Origin: Dyadobacter sp. CY312
GTDB taxonomy: Bacteria; Bacteroidota; Bacteroidia; Cytophagales; Spirosomataceae
NCBI RefSeq assembly: GCF_021390535.1
Contig: NZ_JAJUXG010000020.1
Span: forward strand, 62,001-126,000
Reading direction: 5' to 3'
DNA length: 64,000 nucleotides
Shown: one piece after another, positions 54,320-62,300 of the stretch
Layout: the number at the start of each line of letters is the position of its first letter
Numbering within the stretch: position 1 is the first letter of the stretch
The notes under the pieces: model-generated
The model's database searches: none
What the model was told of the DNA's origin: nothing
Seen by the model: only the letters and a program-made list of their open reading frames with translations
Program-made: the position numbers and the translations under genes

Positions 54320-54853
54320 TTATATCCTTATTGTCGAGTCTCTTTTTCTCATCTCTGTTAAGGTATCCGTAACTGCTTGGTATTTTCTATATCTATTCAT
54401 GATTTCCCAAACTTTGTCCCTAAAGGCAACAATATCTCTTTCCTTTGTATTTGGGAGCAAGTTAGAATCGACATAATCTGGACTAACTTCGATCGTAGCA
54501 ATTATCTTATTTCTCTGATATATCCAGATTTGATCATCTCTTCTTGGAAAGTATAAATAGCTTCCTAATACATGTACCCAATTTTTATATTCATATATCT
54601 TCTTCTCGTAAAACATTGCGCAAATTGTGTTTTTATCTTGCTTGGAAATTAAGAGTGTATCTTCATAATAGGCATCACCATTAAGTGCTGCCTTAATACT
54701 GTCATTCCGAAGATTATATTGTACACCTCTAATTGATGCTCCGAAAACTAGATTATAATCCCCAGAAACAAAATCACCATAAGTTTTAGGTTTCTCATCT
54801 GCTTGGCAAGAAAACAATAGAGCAGCTAGTATTGTGATAATTAATTTATCCAT
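54320..54853 (-). CDS. Lipoprotein, predicted immunity protein of RHS tip B
   Basis: A 177-residue lipoprotein with lipobox LFSC (Cys16), followed by [31 protein letters not shown] and a charged C-terminal helix ([34 protein letters not shown]). It overlaps the end of tip B by 13 bp, which points to a cognate pair. No family is recognised. Position, coupling and size argue for immunity; its membrane anchoring implies protection outside the cytoplasm. Confidence 0.65.
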   Translation of the reverse strand: MDKLIITILAALLFSCQADEKPKTYGDFVSGDYNLVFGASIRGVQYNLRNDSIKAALNGDAYYEDTLLISKQDKNTICAMFYEKKIYEYKNWVHVLGSYLYFPRRDDQIWIYQRNKIIATIEVSPDYVDSNLLPNTKERDIVAFRDKVWEIMNRYRKYQAVTDTLTEMRKRDSTIRI

Positions 54854-56004
54854 AATGGTATAATTTTTGCAAAAGCACGCCAGGAATAATTTCCTGGGTA
54901 AATAGGTCCTCCCTGTTTTATTAACTCTCTCCTCGTAGTTGACGCCAAGTCGGAAAATCCATACGTCTTTGTATAGGCAAGAGTGTAAGACGATGTGGCC
55001 CTTTCAGATAAATGCATCATTGACGGATTGGATGTCCAATGCCATGCGTGCATAAACTCATGTTTGAATACTCCGTTTTGAAACTCAATGGATGTCCCTT
55101 TCAGACTTGGCGCCATGAATATAGAAGAACTACCAGATTGCCAACGCCCACCTTTGATAAATTGAGTAGTCACACCACCCACATGGTCCCCGTCCCAGTA
55201 CATATTCCCATCCGCGAGAACATAGCCCTTTGATAAGCTATAGTTGTCGCCCAAATGGACGGTGGTATTTAGCTTATTCTCTATGTCTCTGATACTCATA
55301 CCATCTCTTGAGCCAATCGTACTATTATAAGAATCCACCATTTCATCTGTACTATTCCATTTTTGACCATTCCCTGTCGATTGATCCAAGCGTAAAGCAT
55401 GAGAAGCAACCCCAGTGCCAGTCCATGGGTTTATGCCTAGTTTATTTCCATTAATATATCCAACAATCCCTCCTGAAACTCCTCCAAACGCTGCGCCCCA
55501 AGCCATGCCCTTCCAAACATTGTTCCCATTTAAGGCAGCACCGACTCCCCCCGTAACGGCACCAGTTCCTGCTCCATACAAACTTCCTGGTATTGCGCCA
55601 GCGACTGGTGCATAATATCCCGTTAATCCTCCAATAGCACCAGCGATAGCCCCACGCCAAAATCCATCAAAAAACCCCTTCCCTTGCATATCATATGCAA
55701 CCCCATTAACAATCCCTCCTATGACTGCACCTATTGCCATTGTAATCCAAGGCATATTCCCATCGGGATCGGTATAAATTAACGGATTGTTACGTGCATA
55801 AGTATATCGGTTATAATCTTGACTAAAACCAGCATCAGCCACATAATTATCCGGAGACAGCATCCTTCCCAGCACCGGATCATACATCCGACCGTTCATG
55901 TTAATTAAGCCAAACCTGTCCAGATGTTCGTGCCCGGTGTATCCACGATATAACCAAACAGGCAAACCAGTTGATGCCGTTGGTGTCAGCAACGTATTCT
56001 CCAC
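54841..56004 (-). CDS. Displaced RHS tip B: RHS core plus HExxH metallopeptidase-like toxin end
   Basis: 387 residues from a GTG; the frame is open to about 56121 without an ATG. RHS core at 1-83 ([38 protein letters not shown]). Gly/Ala-rich linker at about 84-190 ([38 protein letters not shown]), very similar to tip C. Then a distinct C-terminal domain with [16 protein letters not shown] near 315, a second zincin-like HExxH unrelated to that of tip C outside the motif. Just upstream, the RHS sequence jumps from FTATY to LLTPTASTG, a deletion of about 135 codons relative to the full-length gene. Confidence 0.7.
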   Translation of the reverse strand: MENTLLTPTASTGLPVWLYRGYTGHEHLDRFGLINMNGRMYDPVLGRMLSPDNYVADAGFSQDYNRYTYARNNPLIYTDPDGNMPWITMAIGAVIGGIVNGVAYDMQGKGFFDGFWRGAIAGAIGGLTGYYAPVAGAIPGSLYGAGTGAVTGGVGAALNGNNVWKGMAWGAAFGGVSGGIVGYINGNKLGINPWTGTGVASHALRLDQSTGNGQKWNSTDEMVDSYNSTIGSRDGMSIRDIENKLNTTVHLGDNYSLSKGYVLADGNMYWDGDHVGGVTTQFIKGGRWQSGSSSIFMAPSLKGTSIEFQNGVFKHEFMHAWHWTSNPSMMHLSERATSSYTLAYTKTYGFSDLASTTRRELIKQGGPIYPGNYSWRAFAKIIPLWIN

Positions 56005-56085
56005 ATAGGTAGCTGTAAATGCAGCACTGTCCGATCCCGTGGCGGAAATCAGCCGGTTGAAATTATCGTACAGGAGGAAATCATC
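56005..56085 (-). pseudogene. RHS fragment at the start of tip B
   Basis: Reads [20 protein letters not shown] and FTATY in frame with tip B, homologous to [24 protein letters not shown] of the full-length gene. Similarity begins at about 56080, the same RHS position where tip A begins. It is joined directly to the LLTPTASTG segment by an internal deletion. Confidence 0.7.
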
Positions 56086-56204
56086 ATCGTTAAAATGCCA
56101 AGTATTTGTAGTGACACACCTTCACTCATGTCCAACCAACTCATTTCCTTTCTGCACCGAAAGCACCTGTTTGACTTATCCCCCAACTACTTTCTCCTAA
56201 GCTA

Positions 56205-56723
56205 TCAATTTGCCCCTTTTTCTTCCGGGCTGTCAAGCTGCAATTTATCGGTAATTTTCATTTCTTTCCTTTTTTGATCATACTCTTCTTCCGTAAAGGG
56301 ACCAAATATTTGTCGATTTTTATGATAAATAATCCAATAATTAATCTTATTGGCAAAAATAAGGAGGTAATATGGGTCGTTTGCAATTAGACTATCCGCT
56401 AGCCGCTCGCCTTCCTTAATGTCATCAATTGAATGATTGAGATATTTATTTCTATTTTTACTTATTATTTCCTCTGCTAAAATACTCCTGTAAACCTCTT
56501 CATTTGGTTGCTGCATTACTAAAATGAAATTTTCGTCATGCACATACTGTATAACTTTTCCATAGATATTTTTTTGACCCGCAATAGGTGAACGAATGTT
56601 TTTCAACTCTTGTCCGAATGATTCATAGACATAACCATTTCCCAGTTCTTCCGTGAAGTCTGAGATACCTGCGCCACAGCTAAAGAAATACATAACTATA
56701 AATACAATGACAATTTTATTCAT
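56205..56723 (-). CDS. Lipoprotein (DUF3997-like), predicted immunity protein of RHS tip A
   Basis: A 172-residue lipoprotein with lipobox FFSC (Cys16). The residues GAGISDFTEELGNGYVYES and the later IYGKVIQYVHDENFILVMQQP resemble DUF3997-type small lipoproteins; this assignment is tentative. It starts 1 bp after the stop of tip A, again a coupled toxin and immunity layout. The C-terminal region ends in FGPFTEEEYDQKRKEMKI. Expected place of action: periplasm. Confidence 0.6.
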   Translation of the reverse strand: MNKIVIVFIVMYFFSCGAGISDFTEELGNGYVYESFGQELKNIRSPIAGQKNIYGKVIQYVHDENFILVMQQPNEEVYRSILAEEIISKNRNKYLNHSIDDIKEGERLADSLIANDPYYLLIFANKINYWIIYHKNRQIFGPFTEEEYDQKRKEMKITDKLQLDSPEEKGAN

Positions 56724-56724
56724 T

Positions 56725-57867
56725 TTAGTAGGGACTATAAGGTTTGTATTGATTTATCAAGGCCCGCCCTTGATAATATATCCAGTATGATTTTCCCGAC
56801 AATGCCCCAAAATTAGTAGCAGCTGCTAATCCAATTTTAGTAAATGTATTTCTGAAAAAATTATCAGTATATTTCCCGATTTGCTCGAAATTGTATTCTC
56901 CTCGATCAATTGTAGCATGCTGCCCATCAATTCTACGCATTGTCATTTGTCCATGAACCAACCCATCACCCGATTTGTACAGGGTCTGAACAATTTTGAC
57001 ACCGTCGACCCATCCTTGATCATTCACCCATCCCAAATCAAGTTTACTGGCATCTAATATTAAGTCGCGCCCACCCCCTTTCCTATACCACTCGTTAGCT
57101 TCACCTATAGTCAATCTCCCATCTGCCAAAATGCGTTTTTGTAACCTCGTGGAAGCCATGTCTTCTAATGAATGCGCCGCATGATTAAATCCAGCAACAA
57201 TCCCGGCAGTAGCTGCCCCTCGCCAAAAATCCCCCCCAGCTAATTCTGCTGACCCCCCCCCAGCCAAAGATGCGGATCCTACTTGAGCAAAAGAGTTAGT
57301 GGTAAATCCACCTACTAAAGTTGCCATCCCCGAACCTACCGCACCACTAATAGCGCCACTCAGAAAATCGCCTCCCGTCATTGCTGACATTGTACCGCCC
57401 CAGGCGGAGTAAGCTCCCACCTGAATAGCGCCCTTCGCTAAAACCGACAAATTTTTTGCCTGGCTTAGCGCACCTCCAAGTTCAGTTGCAAAGCCAGATG
57501 TAATGGCTCCTACTACAACCGAACCTGCAAAACTTAACCAATTCCAATTTTTAAATCCTCCTTTACTGAAAGCCACGCCCAAGGTATACGAAGCGGCCCC
57601 GATTAAAGCTCCTATAAATGGATTATTCCCATCCGGATCTGTATAAACCAACGGATTGTTCATCGCATAGGTGTACCGGTTGAAACTCTGCGTCATTCCT
57701 GGCTCCTGCACATAATTATCGGGCGACAACATCCTTCCCAGCACCGGATCATACATCCGACCGTTCATATTGATCAATCCAAATTGATCCAGCATTTCAT
57801 GACCCGTGTAACCACGGTATAGCCACACTGGTGGTAAGTCCGTTGCTGTCGGTGTTGGTGACAGCAA
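56725..57867 (-). CDS. Displaced RHS tip A: RHS core plus unknown toxin end
   Basis: 380 residues from the internal Met at 57867; the frame continues upstream into RHS core. Residues 1-81 are RHS core ([42 protein letters not shown]). About 82-235 is Gly/Ala-rich and hydrophobic (FIGALIGAASYTLG, AKGAIQVGAYSAWGGTMSAMTGGDFLSGAISGAVGSG). The unique end (about 236-380) has LADGRLTIGEANEWYRKGGGRDLILDASKLDLGW and HGQMTMRRIDGQHATIDRGEYNF. No catalytic motif is recognised. The lipoprotein gene that follows directly is its probable immunity gene. It is probably a silent donor cassette. Confidence 0.65.
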   Translation of the reverse strand: MLSPTPTATDLPPVWLYRGYTGHEMLDQFGLINMNGRMYDPVLGRMLSPDNYVQEPGMTQSFNRYTYAMNNPLVYTDPDGNNPFIGALIGAASYTLGVAFSKGGFKNWNWLSFAGSVVVGAITSGFATELGGALSQAKNLSVLAKGAIQVGAYSAWGGTMSAMTGGDFLSGAISGAVGSGMATLVGGFTTNSFAQVGSASLAGGGSAELAGGDFWRGAATAGIVAGFNHAAHSLEDMASTRLQKRILADGRLTIGEANEWYRKGGGRDLILDASKLDLGWVNDQGWVDGVKIVQTLYKSGDGLVHGQMTMRRIDGQHATIDRGEYNFEQIGKYTDNFFRNTFTKIGLAAATNFGALSGKSYWIYYQGRALINQYKPYSPY

Positions 57868-58470
57868 TGCCCAACTCGTCGGGTTGCGCCTTCTGCCCCA
57901 GGCATCGAATGACTGTTCTGCGGATGTTACAACATTGCCCGAAGCGTCAGTCAGCGTTAAAATAGAACCCAGATGGTCTGTATAGGGGTAGTAAGTGATG
58001 AAGTAAGGTTCTGTTTAATAATCAGTGCTGCGAGACCGGATGGCGAGCTGATGTAATGCATTTCACGCGCTGTACCTGAATTGTCCTTCTCATATCCATT
58101 GGCAAAGTAGTACCGGGTATTGGTCGTAGTTCCTCCAAGCTTGGTTATACTTTTGATCCGCTCATAATCCGCCCCATAGGTATATGTCGACTCATACTGC
58201 ACATCCGATGTGTTATTTTCCTTAATAACACTGGGCAGCATAAAGGCTGTGTAGGTAATATCCTGTTGTTTGAGCGCTATCGGAGAAGGGGCAGGGTTGG
58301 TCACCCCGTTAACCGCATTGAACTTTGTCGCATCGTACGAATAGGTACCCCCATCTGTTTTTGTATTCACATTTCCGTTCGAGGCGTATGTGGCTGTGAA
58401 TGCAGCATTGCCTGATACTGTCGCGGAAGTAAGCCAGTTAAGGTTATCGTATAAACTCTTCTGTTTTTGG
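57868..58470 (-). pseudogene. Frameshifted RHS repeats upstream of tip A
   Basis: Homologous to the last RHS/YD repeats of the full-length gene. LYDNLNWLTSATVSGNAAFT and following sequence run to ISSPSGLAALIIKQN, then the frame shifts near 58000 and continues as ITYYPYTDHLGSILTLTDAS and AEQSFDAWGRRRNPTSWALL in the frame of tip A. Similarity to the parent starts at about 58470. There is no start codon or RBS of a normal gene there. Confidence 0.75.
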
Positions 58471-58590
58471 GACAACCGTTTCCCAGTTTCGATAATAAAA
58501 ATGCACTGAAACCAGTTTTGCTTCAAAATTGGATTTGAAGTCTGTGGGGTATAGGCCAATGAGTAGAATAACTTTAGCCGGTTTTATCAG

Positions 58591-58629
58591 AAACCAAATC
58601 TATCGGCTTGAAGTCGATAGATTTGGTTT
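58591..58629. terminator. Hairpin after the immunity gene of the full-length RHS toxin
   Basis: A perfect 15-bp inverted repeat (58591-58605 with 58615-58629), 9-nt loop, 19 bp past the stop codon of the 232-aa immunity gene. The U tract is short on both strands. It would separate the active toxin unit from the silent cassettes. Confidence 0.6.
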
Positions 58630-58647
58630 TGACCCTACATCTGGCAG

Positions 58648-59346
58648 CTATTCAAATTTCCTTATCTTTTCTATTTTTCCAATAATAAACGAATTGAAAG
58701 TATCCAATTCTTCCGATGGAACCCATAGTTCATTATGATTTTCATTTCCAACATTTTTAACTTCAAAAAAATCAAAATAATCTTTGAGCAGCTTAAATCT
58801 TACTACATATCCGATTCCATATGCAGGAACGTTCCAATCCCTTGAAATTTGATTTGCATATTCTTCATCTAGCACGGGATAGAAAAATGGCTGGTTTGAT
58901 AAGCGTGGCGGGAATCGTTCCCAATCCAATTGCTCTATCAAATCGAGTTCCGATTGATTGACGGGCCGATATAATGTTGCAAATTGCCTTTTATCTTCAA
59001 ATGGAATATCCCGAATCAAATCTTTTATATACAGATCTCCTAAATAGATATCTAGCCCTCCCCAAGATAATTTCTCCCCCACTTTAAATGACTTACTTAA
59101 TACACTTGGTATCACGCCAATAATCACTTCTTTGGTTTCTCCAACGATAAAATTTGCGGAACCTTGTATTATCTCTATCAATAAACAGTGAGAGGCAACA
59201 TTTATGTCTCTCCACGAGTAAAATAAAAAACCACTTACCAACTGCCCTTTGATAACTTTATTCACATTATTATATAAAGTCATTTCTACTTTAAATAAAA
59301 GTAAGCTTTCGTACTCTTCTACACTCTTTAAATTGTCCATTATCAA
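58648..59346 (-). CDS. Cytoplasmic immunity protein of the full-length RHS toxin (two domains)
   Basis: A 232-residue protein without signal peptide. The N-terminal half (about 1-112) has a beta-barrel pattern (FKVEMTLYNNVNKVIKGQLVSGFLFYSW; NFIVGETKEVIIGVIP). The C-terminal half (about 120-232) has ATLYRPVNQSELDLIEQLDWERFPPRL, FYPVLDEEYANQISRDWNVP and ELWVPSEELDTFNSFIIGKIE, a domain commonly annotated as ADP-ribosylation/crystallin J1-like (the name is not proof of activity). Its ATG overlaps the toxin stop by 4 bp. It is the only immunity protein here lacking a lipobox, so this toxin should act in the cytoplasm. Confidence 0.7.
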   Translation of the reverse strand: MIMDNLKSVEEYESLLLFKVEMTLYNNVNKVIKGQLVSGFLFYSWRDINVASHCLLIEIIQGSANFIVGETKEVIIGVIPSVLSKSFKVGEKLSWGGLDIYLGDLYIKDLIRDIPFEDKRQFATLYRPVNQSELDLIEQLDWERFPPRLSNQPFFYPVLDEEYANQISRDWNVPAYGIGYVVRFKLLKDYFDFFEVKNVGNENHNELWVPSEELDTFNSFIIGKIEKIRKFE

Positions 59347-62300
59347 TTTCCAAAAACGTGAATTACAATTTTTACTCGGTTAAAGGTATTTAGATTTGAT
59401 GCTCGAACCGTACCGGCGAGATGCCCATCTAACTGGCGTAATTGAACTAACCCATTTGGGCCAATGACTTTCGTAGGTACAGAAATTGCTACATTGTATG
59501 GCCCTGTTGTCATGCCACTACCATTCCAATTTTGCAAGCCGTCAGGGGTCATCCAAAATTGTTTTGAGTCGAACATACCTTTACCAAAGCCGAAATTTTT
59601 CCCTTTTCGCATAAAACTACTATATTCTTCTGAGCTCATATTGCGATACATTGTTGTATAATTATTGGGCCTTTTTTTAGATACATCCCCTTCCAAAATG
59701 AAAGGCAATGTCAATACCGAAGCAACCCCTCTTGCTAATGTAAAACCAAGTCCATGCCACCATGGCCTGGTTATAGTCACAGCTCCTAATGTCCCCGCAA
59801 AAATGGGTTTATCGCCAGGATCTCCTATCTGTGCCAACCAATAATCTTTATTACTTATTTGGCGTTCCAGAGACCGCTGCATGGCACTTTCATAATTGGC
59901 ATATTTCAAATATCCACTAAATGCACCACCTGCCCCGCCTAGTAATCCACCCATCAGGGCAGCTTTGCCGACTTCTCCCCAACTGCCACCGCCCAAGGCC
60001 GAAAATGCAGCTCCTCCAAATGCTCCGGTGGCTGCACCGGCCGTCGCATAAGCGCCAATGCTGGCAGAGGTTGCTCCTGATGCCGCTGCTCCAAACGCGC
60101 CAGTGACAGCTTCTCCAATACCCGCAGTTGCCGCTCCAATTGCCGCCCCGCCAACAATATACCCAAACATCCCCCAGCCGCTAGCTCCTTTGGCTTTCCC
60201 GATTTGCCAGCCAGAAAATCCACCAATCGCCGCACCAATTACAAAGTTCCAGAAATTTCCATCCGGATCAGTATAAACCAACGGATTATTCATCGCATAG
60301 GTGTACCGGTTAAAACTCTGTGTCATACCCGACTCCTGTACATAATTATCAGGAGACAGCATCCTTCCCAGCACCGGATCATACATCCGACCGTTCATAT
60401 TAGTCAACCCAAACCGGTCCAGATGTTCATGCCCGGTGTATCCACGATATAACCAAACAGGCAAACCAGTTGATGCCGTTGGTGCCAGCAATGCCCAACT
60501 TGTTACGTTTCTTCTTCTGCCCCAGGCATCAAAGGATTGTTCACCTTCAATAGTAGTTCCAGCACTATTGGTAACTGTCAGAATGGAACCTAAATGATCG
60601 GTATAGGTATAATGCACCGTGTGTGTGGTACCAATGCTCTCTACAATCGCTGCCAACCCCGCAGGAGAGGCAATGTACTGGATATAACGGGTTGTGCCCG
60701 CCGTAATGTCCTTTTCAAATCCGTCTGCAAAGTAAAACCGGGTATTGATAACGCTGCCACCTTGCTTGGTTACACTTTTGATCCGCTCATAATCCGCCCC
60801 ATAGGTGTAGGTCAGCTCATAATTATTTTCCGTAATCACATTTGGCTGCATAAAAGCTGTGTAGCTAATATCCTGCTGCATGAGCGGAACCGGAACGGGA
60901 GCCGGATTAGTGACCCCGGTAACGGCGTTGAACTTAGTGGCATCGTACGAATAGGTACCCGCATCCGTTTTGGTATTCACATTGCCATTTGAAGCATAGG
61001 TAGCTGTAAATGCAGCACTGCCCGATACGGTCGCGGAAGTCAGCCGGTTGAGATTATCGTATAAAAATGTCTCTGTTTTGTTCACCGTAGAACGTGCATC
61101 CTTCCTGCTGGTAAGGTTTCCCTTCTGATAATCCCAGGCCAGCTCATAACTCTGGATGCCGGTGGTTACATAGGAAGTCGGGAATCCCCACGAATAGGTA
61201 GTGGTAGAAGATTTGGTACCCTTTAGGTGGGAGGTTACCTGATCCTGCCCGTTCATCGCTGTGACCGTGTACAGGTCAGTGCTGCCATTCTTAATTTTTT
61301 CAAGATATCCATTGACCTTATATGCGTTCGTAATTACCAAGCCTGAAGGATACGTTGTGGTCAGTATCTCGTTCAGGTTATTGTACGTATATGAGGTTAC
61401 ATGGTCGGTTGCATCCACTTTTTCAACCAAAGTGGCAACCCGGCCGAAAGCGTCGTAAATATAATTGGTCTGATTGCCTGGCGTAAAACCTGTAACCTGT
61501 TTTATCCTATTTTTTGATTCTCCTCCTGTATTTGTGGTTCCGTAGCTGTAAGAAGTTGTACCCTCCGGCCCTACACGGGACGTGACCTGCCCCATTATAT
61601 TGTAAGCCATCGTATGGGTTTGTCCGCTTGCGTTGGTTTGGCTTATCAGCTGCCCTACGGCATTATAAACATATTGGGTAACTCCTGCATTACCATCGGT
61701 CAGCTTTGTCTGGCGGCCATAAGCATCATACTCATTGCTGGTCAGGGTTGTGCTCCCGTTTTTCACATCCCTTAGCCCGCCATGGCTGTAATACGTATAA
61801 TTGAGTGTGCCACCATTATCGGTCGCAGCAATTACTTTTCCACTGGCATCCGTCGTCTTGGAAGACGTACCATTGGGAGCAGCTGTTGTTACAGTAAGAT
61901 TTCCTGCGCTATAAGCATACGTGGTTGTGGTAGATCCGAGTGCCCCCCCGTTTGTAACAGAACGCCGGTTATAAGTGTCATAGGATGTGGTGGTGGTAAC
62001 GAACGGCTCGGCAGCTTTATGGGGCTGAGTACTGACCGAGACATTACCACGCGCATCATAAGCCTGCGTTTGAGTAACCAATTGATCGTCAAAACCTTTT
62101 GTTTCTGTTTTACGCTCCCTGCCCAAAAGGTCATACCAGGTTTTGACGTAGGGCTTTCCTGGCTGAGAAACCAGGCTGTACCAGACCGTACCCTCGGCAG
62201 TATTTATATCCCAGCCATATGTTTCGGTAATGTTATAAGCAGTAGTTGCAGGTGGGGTAATTATTTTGGTTCTTCCAAAACCGTCGTATTGATAAGAGGT

